In this document: piece after piece, positions 26,698-34,982 of the stretch
Numbering within the stretch: the first letter of the stretch is position 1
Layout: every line of letters begins with the position of its first letter
Assembly: GCF_014695575.1 (NCBI RefSeq)
Contig: NZ_JACJOO010000067.1
Coordinates: forward strand, 124,001-188,000
DNA from: Leptolyngbya sp. FACHB-8
Lineage (GTDB): Bacteria; Cyanobacteriota; Cyanobacteriia; Elainellales; Elainellaceae
Length of the DNA: 64,000 nucleotides
Direction: 5' to 3'
Made by a program: the position numbers and the translations under genes
Notes under the pieces: generated by a model
Database searches by the model: none
The model's input: the letters and a program-made list of their open reading frames with translations, nothing else
Told to the model about the DNA's origin: nothing

Positions 26698-28149
26698 ATG
26701 GCACATTCTGCAAATTCCATGTTTAAGCGCAAATCAGTAACCCCAGGCACAGCCACTAACAAGGTGTTGGCGGTGTTAGCCGTCGTCAATTTGGGGTTAG
26801 TCGCCTTCGACTGGAGCTATATCCCCTGGCGAGACTCTTATTTACGCTATATGCCAGGGTTTACGCAATGGTATGGGGCGACTTTTAAGGGAATTGAGCC
26901 CCATCGAGACACAGATACTTACCTGAATCAGGTAGAGAGGTTGCAGAAGGAGGGGTTGAACGCCCAGGAAACTGCGGCCCTTCTGACAAACTTGCGCGAT
27001 CGCAGCGTCGCCATGGTCGACGAAAACCCGTTTGCCGCCGCTGATAAGACGGGTACTTTGGAGCGAATCAAGAATCGCATGCGTGACCACATGGATGAGG
27101 AATCATCCAAAGATGCTTTTCAGCGCTTCTGGAGCAGAAGCTACCTGAGTCAGGCCGGATTTGATCAGGAGCTGGACTATTTTAACGATGAAATTCGCCC
27201 GCTAATGGCAAGCAACTATTACCGTGGCTTCAACAACCGGGGAAATTTAATTAATAGGTTTTGGATTCTTGATTTACCCTTTGTCGTCATCTTTGCGTCA
27301 GACTTTTTAGTTCGAACCTTTCGGCTTAGCCGTCGCTATAAAGGAACAAACTGGTTCGATGCGATGCTATGGCGTTGGTATGACATACCGTTGTTTTTAC
27401 CCTTCTGGCGTGGGTTGCGAGTTATATCCACCCTGATGCGAATTCACGAATCGCGGCTGATAAACCTGACTCCGGTGCGCGATCGTCTGACTCGTGGATT
27501 AGCCGCCAGCTTTGCCATCGAACTAACCGAGGTAGTGGTGCTCCGGGTGATCGAGCAAATGCAAGATCTCATATCGCAGAAAGAGCTGACGCACTGGCTT
27601 CTCGACCCCAACAACCGTCGCCGCTACGTTGACATTAATGGTGTAGATGAGGCCGAAGCGATCGCCCGCCAATTGATCACCCTTACCGTTTATCAAGTCC
27701 TTCCGAATATTCGTCCGGAACTAGAAGCTTTAATTCGCTACAGTGTTAGTTGTGTACTAGAGCAATCTCCCTTCTACCGAAACCTGGCTCAGGTACCGGG
27801 CCTAAAAGACATTCCCGACCAGCTTGGCGAGCGACTGGTTTCTGACCTCACACAAACGGCTTATGACAGTCTTACCACTGCCCTTGAAAAGCCCGAAGGT
27901 TTACAGCTTACCCGTAATCTGATTAACCGTGTAGGAACAACATTCCGTAGCGAGATCTACGAAAATAACACGCTGGAAAACCTGGAAAATTTAGTAATTG
28001 ACCTTCTAGAAGAGTTTAAAGTCAATTACATCCAAAACCTCTCAGAGCAGGATTTAGATACTCTGCGACAGGAAACCCATCATCGCTTCTACGAAATAAC
28101 GCAAAGCCATCAGCTCGCTATTCGTCCTGAAAAAATGCGACAGAAGTAA
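26698..28149 (+). CDS. Conserved-type membrane protein
   Basis: 483 residues. One hydrophobic segment near residues 22-42 (VLAVLAVVNLGLVAFDWSYI) and another near 195-215 (FWILDLPFVVIFASDFLVRT) suggest at least two membrane helices, with a third weaker one around 230-245. Between them is a charged region, and the long C-terminal half is soluble and helical. This architecture is familiar from cyanobacterial hypotheticals of about 480-500 residues, but I cannot name a function. It is monocistronic; the next gene, agrE, starts 286 bases on. Confidence 0.75.
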   Translation: MAHSANSMFKRKSVTPGTATNKVLAVLAVVNLGLVAFDWSYIPWRDSYLRYMPGFTQWYGATFKGIEPHRDTDTYLNQVERLQKEGLNAQETAALLTNLRDRSVAMVDENPFAAADKTGTLERIKNRMRDHMDEESSKDAFQRFWSRSYLSQAGFDQELDYFNDEIRPLMASNYYRGFNNRGNLINRFWILDLPFVVIFASDFLVRTFRLSRRYKGTNWFDAMLWRWYDIPLFLPFWRGLRVISTLMRIHESRLINLTPVRDRLTRGLAASFAIELTEVVVLRVIEQMQDLISQKELTHWLLDPNNRRRYVDINGVDEAEAIARQLITLTVYQVLPNIRPELEALIRYSVSCVLEQSPFYRNLAQVPGLKDIPDQLGERLVSDLTQTAYDSLTTALEKPEGLQLTRNLINRVGTTFRSEIYENNTLENLENLVIDLLEEFKVNYIQNLSEQDLDTLRQETHHRFYEITQSHQLAIRPEKMRQK

Positions 28150-28282
28150 TTGAATATTTATGTCAGCAGTTCATGACAAAAATAGCAATCCACCCAGGTA
28201 TCGGTTATAGGGTACTAAAATATGAGATTGGCTCTGTCAATAGTTCGATTGGAATAGTTTCTTAGGTTGCCCCTTCAGAGAT

Positions 28283-28350
28283 ATTTGAAAAGTTTATTTT
28301 TGCGTGCGTTACGCACACGAAATATACCCTTTCTGGGACTTTTCGAACAT
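28283..28350. repeat. Imperfect palindrome
   Basis: TTTGAAAAGT at the left and ACTTTTCGAA at the right enclose a small TTTGCGTGCGTTACGCAC hairpin. The motif TATTTGAAAAGT is also found at 60338. It lies in the spacer upstream of agrE. Confidence 0.5.
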
Positions 28351-28435
28351 CCTCTCACATTTTTAGCGGGAGTCTGCTTGAGCCTGATGAAGGGTGTGCA
28401 ACTGAATAATTCATCTACTTGCAAGTAAGTTCCTT

Positions 28436-30556
28436 ATGGCTTCCTCAATTCATTTCCTCATGTGTGCGCCGGATCATTACGACGTGGATTATGTGATTAA
28501 TCCATGGATGGAAGGCAACATTCACAAATCTTCGCGCGATCGCGCCGTTGAACAATGGCAAGACCTCTACCACATCATCAAAGACCGGGCCGTGGTGGAG
28601 TTGGTGCAACCCCAAAAGGGCGTGCCGGATATGGTGTTCACGGCCAACGCTGGATTAGTGCTGGATAAGACCGTCGTGCTCAGCCGTTTCTTCCACAAAG
28701 AACGGCAAGGGGAAGAACCCTTCTTCAAAGAATGGTTTTTGCAACAAGGCTTTACGGTGCATGAACTGCCGAAAGACTTGCCCTTTGAGGGAGCCGGGGA
28801 TGCGCTATTAGATCGGGAAGGCCGTTGGCTATGGGCCGGCTACGGCTTCCGCTCTGAGTTAGATTCTCACCCCTACCTAGCCAAGTGGCTGGATATTGAA
28901 GTGCTATCTCTGCGACTGATGGACGAGCGCTTCTATCACCTGGATACCTGCTTCTGCCCGCTGACGGATGGGTACTTAATGTACTATCCCCCAGCATTTG
29001 ACGCCTACTCCAATCGCTTGATTGAGATGCGCGTTCCTGAGTCTAAGCGGATTGTGGTGGGTGAAGCCGATGCCGCAAACTTTGCCTGCAACACGGTGAA
29101 CATTAATCACACCGTGATTATGAACAAAGCCAGTGCAGAATTGCGTGAACGGTTGGAGCAAGCAGGTTTCGAAGTCGTCGAAACGCCACTGACAGAATTT
29201 TTGAAAGCCGGTGGTGCAGCGAAGTGCTTGACTCTGCGCGTCACCGAGCCCATTCAACCCCTGCTCCACGGTGCCGCAACCATCGAAAGCCGCACCATTC
29301 GTCTAGAAGGCCACCTGCTTGACTCCGGCCTGATCAATCGCGCATTGGATCTGATTGTGGAAGGGGGCGGTAGCTTCCAGGTGTTGAACTTCCAATTGGG
29401 TGAACAACGCCAGAGTACGTCTCAGGCCGAAATTAAGGTCACGGCTCCCGACCATAATGTGATGGAAGACATTGTGTCGCAACTCATCGATGTTGGTGCC
29501 GTTGCCCCCCCTCAGGAAGTCTGCGACAACCCCCTGGAAACCGTAGAACTGGACGGCGTTGCCCCTGACGATTTCTACGTCACGACTATTTACCCGACAG
29601 AAGTACGGGTCAAATGCGAGTGGGTGCGCGTGCAGAACCAGCGCATGGATGGGGCCATTGTAGTCAGTGAGACGCCAGAAGGGCTGATCGCTGAATGCAA
29701 GCTGTTGCGGGATCTAAAGAAGGGCGATCGCGTCGTTGTCGGGGTCGAAGGGATTCGGACGGTTCGCAAGACCGAAGCCCGCGACCAGCGCAGCGGCAGT
29801 GATAAGGAATTCGGCTTTATGGGCGCAGGCGTCTCCAGCGAACGCCGCGTTGAACTGGTGGTCGAACAGATTGCCTGGGAACTACGGCAGATTCGCGATC
29901 GTGGCGGTAAAGTCGTTGTGGTTGCCGGTCCGGTCGTCATTCACACGGGTGGTTCCGAGCACCTCTCCCGCCTGATTCGTGAGGGCTATGTGCAGGCGTT
30001 ATTGGGTGGAAATGCGATCGCCGTCCACGACATCGAGCAGGCCGTTCTCGGCACCTCCCTCGGTGTGGATATGAAGCGGGGTGTCTCCGTTCGTGGCGGT
30101 CACCGTCACCATTTGAAGGTAATCAACTCCGTTCGTCGCCACGGCAATATTGCCAATGCGGTTGAGCAGGGCATGATTACCACCGGCATCTTCTACGAAT
30201 GCGTGAAGAATGGGGTGCCCTTCTCTTTGGCGGGCTCCATCCGAGATGATGGCCCCTTGCCGGATACCCAAATGGATCTGATCAAAGCTCAGGAAGACTA
30301 CTCTCGCCATATCCGCGGTGCGGATATGGTGCTGATGCTCTCTTCTATGCTGCACTCCATCGGCGTCGGCAACATGACCCCTGCTGGTGTGAAGTTGGTG
30401 TGTGTTGACATTAACCCCGCTGTGGTAACCAAATTGAGCGATCGCGGCTCTGTTGAATCTGTTGGCGTGGTTACTGACGTTGGCCTCTTCTTGAGCCTGC
30501 TGGTGCAACAACTCGATAAACTTACCCACGTTTATCAAGTTGCTCAAACGGTATAA
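28436..30556 (+). CDS. agrE: Arginine dihydrolase / ornithine cyclodeaminase-type protein AgrE (ArgZ)
   Basis: 706 residues. The N-terminal 280 residues are a guanidine-group-modifying hydrolase of the arginine deiminase superfamily, with catalytic Glu118 (FEGAGD), His168 (FYHLD) and Cys264 (AAKCLTL) exactly where the known AgrE/ArgZ enzymes have them; it converts arginine to ornithine and ammonia. The C-terminal 420 residues are the LOR/SDH-type domain with VVAGPVVIHTGG and ALLGGNAIAVHDIEQA, which in Anabaena AgrE makes proline from ornithine using a bound nicotinamide cofactor. The enzyme serves nitrogen release from arginine and cyanophycin. Full length, so presumably bifunctional. Confidence 0.95.
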   Translation: MASSIHFLMCAPDHYDVDYVINPWMEGNIHKSSRDRAVEQWQDLYHIIKDRAVVELVQPQKGVPDMVFTANAGLVLDKTVVLSRFFHKERQGEEPFFKEWFLQQGFTVHELPKDLPFEGAGDALLDREGRWLWAGYGFRSELDSHPYLAKWLDIEVLSLRLMDERFYHLDTCFCPLTDGYLMYYPPAFDAYSNRLIEMRVPESKRIVVGEADAANFACNTVNINHTVIMNKASAELRERLEQAGFEVVETPLTEFLKAGGAAKCLTLRVTEPIQPLLHGAATIESRTIRLEGHLLDSGLINRALDLIVEGGGSFQVLNFQLGEQRQSTSQAEIKVTAPDHNVMEDIVSQLIDVGAVAPPQEVCDNPLETVELDGVAPDDFYVTTIYPTEVRVKCEWVRVQNQRMDGAIVVSETPEGLIAECKLLRDLKKGDRVVVGVEGIRTVRKTEARDQRSGSDKEFGFMGAGVSSERRVELVVEQIAWELRQIRDRGGKVVVVAGPVVIHTGGSEHLSRLIREGYVQALLGGNAIAVHDIEQAVLGTSLGVDMKRGVSVRGGHRHHLKVINSVRRHGNIANAVEQGMITTGIFYECVKNGVPFSLAGSIRDDGPLPDTQMDLIKAQEDYSRHIRGADMVLMLSSMLHSIGVGNMTPAGVKLVCVDINPAVVTKLSDRGSVESVGVVTDVGLFLSLLVQQLDKLTHVYQVAQTV

Positions 30557-30570
30557 CTGTCTGTCTTTCC

Positions 30571-30602
30571 AACTCCCGGTGTCTTTAAAGACACTGGGAG
30601 TT
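30571..30602 (+). terminator. Terminator of agrE
   Basis: AACTCCCGGTGTCTTT and AAAGACACTGGGAGTT form a 15-16 bp stem with one mismatch, 15 bases after the agrE stop, followed by TTGGCTTTT. Confidence 0.75.
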
Positions 30603-30663
30603 TGGCTTTTATGCACAGTCCAGCATTTCTGTTGTCTTTGAATAAGGGTAGGTATCATTTTCC

Positions 30664-31004
30664 CTGCTTGGGGACGCGTCGCTCCCCAAACCCCTCGACT
30701 GGGGGACGGGGTGCCCCTCCCCCAGACCCCCTAGGCAAGGAGATTTTGCAGGAGTCGTGTCAAGCCGCTTCGCATCTGTTGGGTTTTTGATCAGGCTGGG
30801 GTGATGTGATCGGTTATGACAAAAAGCGCAATCAGATTAGGATGCAAAGCATTTTTTCCATCGGTGCACAAACTTGATCCTCACCCACCGATGCGAAGCG
30901 CCACATTCACCTCCTACCGATAACCCCTTAGCGCAAGGGGGTCTGGGGGACGGCGCCCCGTTCCCCCAGCCGAGGGGTTTGGGGAGCGGCGCGTCCCCAA
31001 GCAG
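30664..31004. repeat. 341-bp GC-rich inverted repeat
   Basis: The left arm (30664-30733, CTGCTTGGGGACGCGTCGCT...) and right arm (30936-31004, ...AGCGGCGCGTCCCCAAGCAG) are near-complementary over about 70 bases, and each arm also contains self-complementary pieces (TTGGGGACGCG...CTCCCCAA and CTGGGGGAACGG...CCGTCCCCCAG). Further in, CGCTTCGCATC (30771) pairs with GATGCGAAGCG (30889). The enclosed spacer of about 100 bases has no gene. Flanks the 67-bp palindrome and the riboswitch. Confidence 0.8.
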
Positions 31005-31035
31005 GGCACATAACACCCAACCAGGGTACATAACA

Positions 31036-31102
31036 TTCAAAAAAGTATTGGCATTGAGTGATGTGTACAGTACACATCACTCAATGCCAATACTTTTTTG
31101 AA
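31036..31102. repeat. 67-bp near-perfect palindrome
   Basis: Two exactly complementary 33-base arms (TTCAAAAAAGTATTGGCATT ... AATGCCAATACTTTTTTGAA) around a single central A. It ends where the putative -35 box of the riboswitch begins. Confidence 0.88.
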
Positions 31103-31128
31103 CAGATAACCGTGTACCGTGTTACTAT
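31098..31128 (+). promoter_or_regulatory. Possible promoter of the TPP riboswitch
   Basis: TTGAAC (31098-31103) and TACTAT (31123-31128) are separated by 19 bases and lie 15 bases upstream of the aptamer. The -35-like box is shared with the right end of the palindrome. Spacing is slightly long. Confidence 0.4.
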
Positions 31129-31142
31129 CATTCCGACAAATG

Positions 31143-31219
31143 CTGGGGGTGCCTGAGCTACGCCAGGCTGAGATTACACCCTTAGAACCTGAGACCGGCT
31201 AGTACCGGCGAAGGGAAAG
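31143..31219 (+). ncRNA. TPP riboswitch aptamer (THI element), no thiamine gene downstream
   Basis: All conserved blocks are present in order: CTGGGGGTGCC, GGCTGAGATTACACCC, GAACCTGAGACCGG, TACCGGCGAAGGGAA. This matches the thiamin-pyrophosphate aptamer with intact pyrimidine-sensing (CTGAGA) and pyrophosphate-sensing (ACCTGA...GCGAAGGGA) regions. Behind it lies a stem GGGCGCAGG/CCCTGCGCC (31256-31279) and then a gene on the opposite strand; no thiC, thiE or other thiamine gene follows on this strand within 600 bases. Confidence 0.9.
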
Positions 31220-31255
31220 CAGTTAAGCAATTGGACTGCATTGGACTGCCGAAAA

Positions 31256-31280
31256 AGGGCGCAGGTTCTATCCCTGCGCC
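31256..31280. terminator. Hairpin shared by riboswitch RNA and convergent gene
   Basis: GGGCGCAGG and CCTGCGCCC form a stem with a short TTCTATC loop. It follows the riboswitch by about 40 bases and overlaps the stop codon of the minus-strand gene at 31268. There is no T-run, so termination strength is uncertain; two copies of TTGGACTGC lie between aptamer and stem. Confidence 0.45.
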
Positions 31281-31660
31281 CCTATGTGATTCTGGCGGGC
31301 TTCCTGCTGCCAAAGGTTATACAGCATCGCCTCAGTTGGCGGGGTCAGTGTGGCGAGAAACACACCTTCAGGCAAATCCTTCCGAGAAGTTAGCCAGGTA
31401 CCACGCAGGCTCACCTCTAAAGTTTCAGCATCACAGGGGGAAACAGCGATCGCCCCCTCATCCTCCAATCGCATCAACGCTGCTAACTCCCGCCGACAGC
31501 GAGTGCTAGCAGCCAACACAAAGGATGCTGAACACCGCTCCAGGGTGATCGATTGTCCAGATTTCAGCATTAATGTGAGGCGAGGGGGCAGCCAGCTTTC
31601 CAGCGATTCAGGTAATAACTCTAAATAGAATCCGGTTTCCGTAAACGTGAATTTCAACAT
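31268..31660 (-). CDS. Hypothetical protein
   Basis: 130 residues from MLKFTFTETGFYLELLPES; the frame also has an upstream ATG at 31717. Well-behaved globular sequence (SLESWLPPRLTLMLKSGQSI, EVSLRGTWLTSRKDLPEGVFLATL), with no membrane segment or known motif. It resembles cyanobacterial hypotheticals of this size. The riboswitch transcript would run into its 3' end in antisense direction. Confidence 0.7.
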   Translation of the reverse strand: MLKFTFTETGFYLELLPESLESWLPPRLTLMLKSGQSITLERCSASFVLAASTRCRRELAALMRLEDEGAIAVSPCDAETLEVSLRGTWLTSRKDLPEGVFLATLTPPTEAMLYNLWQQEARQNHIGAQG

Positions 31661-31911
31661 AACGTCGGCATGACTCCGAAAAACGGTTTTGCAGAGCAAC
31701 GTTTTGGGATCGGGCAAACAAAATCTGGTTCTAGATAGACACGTGTTTCAACACCGTCTTTCCAGACAATCCACGAAAGATGTTGACGTTTAGGTCATGG
31801 ACAAATTGAGACGCTTTGTGGGGAAGGGCGCTATCATCGAAGCAAGTTGTTGGGTTGTGCCCTCCCGGCCTGCTTCGTCTGCCTGGGTTGTTCATATCCT
31901 CATTATCATAC

Positions 31912-31921
31912 TACAATTGTA
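31912..31921. promoter_or_regulatory. Palindromic site TACAATTGTA before the RHH-like gene
   Basis: A perfect 10-bp palindrome embedded in a larger dyad (CATTATCAT at 31901, ATGATGTCGATAATG at 31927-31941), 38 bases upstream of the ATG at 31959. It is placed where an operator for the small DNA-binding-like protein downstream, or for another regulator, would be expected. Confidence 0.4.
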
Positions 31922-31958
31922 ATACAATGATGTCGATAATGAACAAAGGAGAGTCCTA

Positions 31959-32294
31959 ATGTACACGATCAATCGCACCCCAACCACCGAAATGGAAGTC
32001 ACCAGCATCCGGCTGGAACGAGATCTCAAAGAGCATCTTAAGAAATTAGCAGGCAGCCAGGGTTATCAAGCCCTTATCCGAGATGTGTTGTGGAACTATG
32101 TACAACAGAAATCGGGACAGTTTAGACCCAGTTTAACGCCGGATCAAATACGAGCCAGTGTGGCCGCGATCGCCCAACAAGAAGAAACGTGCGCGTTAAC
32201 AGGTAAAATCATCAAGCCCCATGAACGGATGATATTGGGGTGGACAACGACAGGTGAGATGGTGCCCCTCAGCGAAGGGAGCCTTGCTGCATAG
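31959..32294 (+). CDS. Small ribbon-helix-helix-like protein
   Basis: 111 residues. The N-terminal half EMEVTSIRLERDLKEHLKKLAGSQGYQALIRDVLWNYV pattern fits a ribbon-helix-helix DNA-binding fold: one strand followed by two helices. The C-terminal part (EETCALTGKIIKPHERMILGW) contains a CALTG turn. An AAAGGAG ribosome site sits eight bases before the start. The stop is 12 bases before rsmA, so it is probably the first gene of the rsmA-ispE transcript. Function unknown. Confidence 0.75.
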   Translation: MYTINRTPTTEMEVTSIRLERDLKEHLKKLAGSQGYQALIRDVLWNYVQQKSGQFRPSLTPDQIRASVAAIAQQEETCALTGKIIKPHERMILGWTTTGEMVPLSEGSLAA

Positions 32295-32306
32295 GAACTT
32301 TACGTC

Positions 32307-33266
32307 ATGACCTTCCGACCGCGAAAACGATTTGCTCAGCACTGGCTACGCAGTGAGAAAGCCCTTCAGCGAATTGTTTCCGCCGCGAATCTGTCAGGAG
32401 GTCAAGCCCTCGTCCGTCCTACGCAATCCGATGAGGGGTTGCCGGACGACATCGTACTGGAAATCGGTCCGGGTACAGGCTTGCTGACTCGTCGCTTGCT
32501 TCGCCTGGCTCGGGCCGTTGTTTCCGTCGAAATTGATCGAGATCTGGTCAAACTCCTTCAAAAAGAGTTCGCTCAACACTCCACATTCCACCTGATTGAA
32601 GGGGATTTCCTCTCCCTCGATCTGGATGCAGCCCTGGCCAACCAACCTGCGTTTCAAACTCCCAATAAGGTTGTCGCCAATATTCCCTACAACATCACCG
32701 GCCCCATCCTGGAAAAACTTCTGGGTAGCATTCATCAACCCAATCCCCGCCCCTTTGATAGCCTTGTGCTGCTGATGCAAAAGGAAGTTGCCGAGCGCCT
32801 CTGTGCTAAACCGGGCAAGAAAACCTTCGGTGCCCTCTCCGTCCGGGTTCAATACCTCGCTGAGGCAGACTGGATTTGCGACGTCCCGGCCCGAGCGTTC
32901 CAGCCACCTCCAAAAGTAGATTCCGCCGTCGTGCGGCTGCGTCCTCGCCCCTTCCCCACGCCGGCCACAAATCCACGCCACATGGAAACCCTCGTCAAAC
33001 TGGGGTTCGCCAGCCGCCGTAAGATGCTTCGTAACAACCTCAAAGGGATTGTGAAGGATGTTCAGGGGGAAGGGAGTGAGCGCGATACTCTCACCGACCT
33101 TTTCACCCGCCTCAACCTGAACCCCCAGGCCCGCGCCGAGGACCTGAGCGTTAGCGACTGGGTTAATCTCAGCAATACCTTATTAAGTGAAGGTTCTACA
33201 GCTTTACCTGAGGTTCCTGCGGAGGAGGAGATAGAGGCGATCGCTCCCATCCCACCTGCATTGTAG
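32307..33266 (+). CDS. rsmA: 16S rRNA dimethyladenosine transferase
   Basis: 319 residues including a C-terminal extension of about 40. It dimethylates two adjacent adenines near the 3' end of 16S rRNA. The SAM site VLEIGPGTGLLTRRL (about residues 50-64), VSVEIDRDL, and the catalytic NIPYN (about 126) are present, as is the KPGKKTFGALSVRVQY region. The insert between the lead (QHWLRSEKALQRI) and motif I is somewhat longer than in E. coli. Confidence 0.97.
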   Translation: MTFRPRKRFAQHWLRSEKALQRIVSAANLSGGQALVRPTQSDEGLPDDIVLEIGPGTGLLTRRLLRLARAVVSVEIDRDLVKLLQKEFAQHSTFHLIEGDFLSLDLDAALANQPAFQTPNKVVANIPYNITGPILEKLLGSIHQPNPRPFDSLVLLMQKEVAERLCAKPGKKTFGALSVRVQYLAEADWICDVPARAFQPPPKVDSAVVRLRPRPFPTPATNPRHMETLVKLGFASRRKMLRNNLKGIVKDVQGEGSERDTLTDLFTRLNLNPQARAEDLSVSDWVNLSNTLLSEGSTALPEVPAEEEIEAIAPIPPAL

Positions 33267-33342
33267 AACTGAAGCATTCAGATAAACATTCCCAACAGTG
33301 GCATGATAGGAAAGTTGCAAAAATGTCATGGATTCAGTACCC

Positions 33343-34290
33343 ATGCGCTCCTATCTCCTGACCGCCCCCGCCAAAATTAACTTTTATCTAGAAATTTTGG
33401 GCGATCGCCCTGACGGTTACCATGAACTCGCAATGGTGATGCAGAGCATTGCCCTGGCTGATCGCATTCAGATTCGCCCCAACGGAACCACTCGTATCCA
33501 GGTGCAATGCGATAACCCTGAAGTTCCAGCAGACACCTCAAATCTCGCCTATCGGGCGGCCAAACTCATGGCAGACGAGTTTGAGGATGCCTACAGTCAA
33601 TATGGTGGCGTAGACATCTTTATTGAAAAGAACATTCCCATTGGGGCGGGGCTGGCGGGTGGCTCAACGGATGCTGCCGCCGTGCTGGTGGGTCTGGATT
33701 TGATGTGGGGCTTAGGTCTCACCCAAATTGAATTGCAGGAACTAGCGGCGCGATTGGGGTCAGATATTCCTTTTTGTGTGTCTGGGGGAACGGCGATCGC
33801 CACCGGGCGTGGTGAGAGGTTAGCACCCCTCACGGATTTAAGTGGGCTGTCTGTAGTGCTGGGCAAATACCGCAGCCTCTCCGTTTCGACACCGTGGGCC
33901 TACAAAACCTATCGCCAACAATTTGGTCACACTTATATTCGAGAAAGCGATCGGTTTTCCACCCAGCGTCAAGCAATGCAATCCGGTGCTCTGGTTAGCG
34001 CCATCAGCCACCAGGACACGGGCCAGATTGGCAAATACCTTCACAATGACCTGGAAAAAGTTGTTCTCCCGGAGTACCCGCAGGTTGCAGAATTAAAAGC
34101 TGCAATGCAAGCTTGCAATCCTTTAGGTTGTATGATGTCTGGCTCTGGCCCCACTGTGTTTGCCCTAGCCGCAACCCCCGCCGCCGCTGCACAGATTCGA
34201 GACCGAGTACGGGAAACCATCCCCAACCCCGACCTGCAACTCTGGGTCACAGAGCTATGCCCCACCGGTATTCAGTTGGCCTCAAGCTGA
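33343..34290 (+). CDS. ispE: 4-diphosphocytidyl-2-C-methyl-D-erythritol kinase
   Basis: 315 residues from MRSYLLTAPAKINFYLEIL, the usual cyanobacterial start; an ATG five codons upstream (33328) is possible. GHMP kinase of the MEP isoprenoid pathway: ATP-binding PIGAGLAGGSTDAAA (about 95-110), substrate region GDRPDGYHEL, and C-terminal motif MMSGSGPTVFAL. Follows rsmA by 76 bases in the same direction, a common cyanobacterial pair. Confidence 0.96.
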   Translation: MRSYLLTAPAKINFYLEILGDRPDGYHELAMVMQSIALADRIQIRPNGTTRIQVQCDNPEVPADTSNLAYRAAKLMADEFEDAYSQYGGVDIFIEKNIPIGAGLAGGSTDAAAVLVGLDLMWGLGLTQIELQELAARLGSDIPFCVSGGTAIATGRGERLAPLTDLSGLSVVLGKYRSLSVSTPWAYKTYRQQFGHTYIRESDRFSTQRQAMQSGALVSAISHQDTGQIGKYLHNDLEKVVLPEYPQVAELKAAMQACNPLGCMMSGSGPTVFALAATPAAAAQIRDRVRETIPNPDLQLWVTELCPTGIQLASS

Positions 34291-34306
34291 AACGTTCCAC
34301 AATTCG

Positions 34307-34349
34307 GTATTTTTGAGTGCGACGCATAAGCTGCCCTCAAAAATACTCT
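34307..34349 (+). terminator. Hairpin after ispE
   Basis: GGTATTTTTGAG and CTCAAAAATACT make an 11-bp stem with an 18-base loop, starting 17 bases after the ispE stop. AT-rich, with no following T-run. Confidence 0.5.
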
Positions 34350-34363
34350 CAGCCCAAACTGAG

Positions 34364-34453
34364 GTATAGCGCTGCGCAGATTAAGTACGGTGGTGTGGGG
34401 GACGAAGTGTCCCACACCATCGTTGCTGTACGTAATGCACTTGCACATTGCTA
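34364..34453. repeat. Palindromic repeat, family F copy 1
   Basis: Outer ends TATAGCGCTGCGCAGATTAAG and CACTTGCACATTGCTA around a stem TACGGTGGTGTGGGG / CCCACACCATCG with GACGAAGT loop. Same family as 34983-35207 and 41661-41752. It overlaps the spacer before the DUF3082 gene. Confidence 0.7.
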
Positions 34454-34539
34454 ATAAGTCCAGTTTTTATTTACCCACAAGGAATCCATCCTGCTCTAGG
34501 ATGAGAATGATTCTGCAGACCAAACGGAACCCCCGCTGT

Positions 34540-34884
34540 ATGGTGAACGAACCTTCTCAAAACCTGCAAACCGCTAAGCCCAAGACGCAGGAAGAGCCGC
34601 TTGATAAGCCTCCCACCGTGCTTCGATGCGTCACCGGGGCAGTCATTTCTGCATTATTTTCCGTTGGCCTTTACATGCTAACGACCTCCATTCACCAAAC
34701 CTTAGATGCAACTCCCATCGTCTCGGATAACTACTTAACGGTGCGGATCTCTACATTGGTGCGATCGCTGGTCATTGGGATGGGAGCTTTGGGCACTATT
34801 ACGTTCAGCGTCACAACGTTGGGGCTGATTGGATTAGCACTTCAACTACTGATCAAAGGCCAGCCAGCTACCTCCGACAAATAA
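34540..34884 (+). CDS. DUF3082 family membrane protein
   Basis: 114 residues from MVNEPSQNLQTAKPK; longer starts upstream have unconvincing N-termini. Two membrane helices, around residues 32-54 (CVTGAVISALFSVGLYMLTT) and 80-105 (LVIGMGALGTITFSVTTLGL), fit the small two-helix DUF3082 proteins of cyanobacteria and plastids. Function unknown. Confidence 0.75.
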   Translation: MVNEPSQNLQTAKPKTQEEPLDKPPTVLRCVTGAVISALFSVGLYMLTTSIHQTLDATPIVSDNYLTVRISTLVRSLVIGMGALGTITFSVTTLGLIGLALQLLIKGQPATSDK

Positions 34885-34897
34885 AGTCGACCTCAGA

Positions 34898-34982
34898 GCC
34901 TATTTGAAAACCGAATTTTGGAAGGGTACGGTGTGTATGCACCGCGCTCTCCCAAAATTCGGTTTTCGGTTTTGGATAGGTT
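34898..34982. repeat. Imperfect palindrome
   Basis: CCTATTTGAAAACCGAATTTTGG and CCAAAATTCGGTTTTC...GGATAGG are complementary around a GTGTGTATGCACCG centre. It directly abuts the family F repeat that follows. Confidence 0.6.

Noticed and set aside
29999-30658. 219-codon frame antisense to agrE
   Set aside because: Lies opposite a clearly coding, well-conserved domain; a typical high-GC antisense shadow.
31231-31509. 92-codon plus-strand frame behind the TPP riboswitch
   Set aside because: Starts with TTG without ribosome site and is antisense to a more protein-like frame. Tempting as the riboswitch target, but unsupported.
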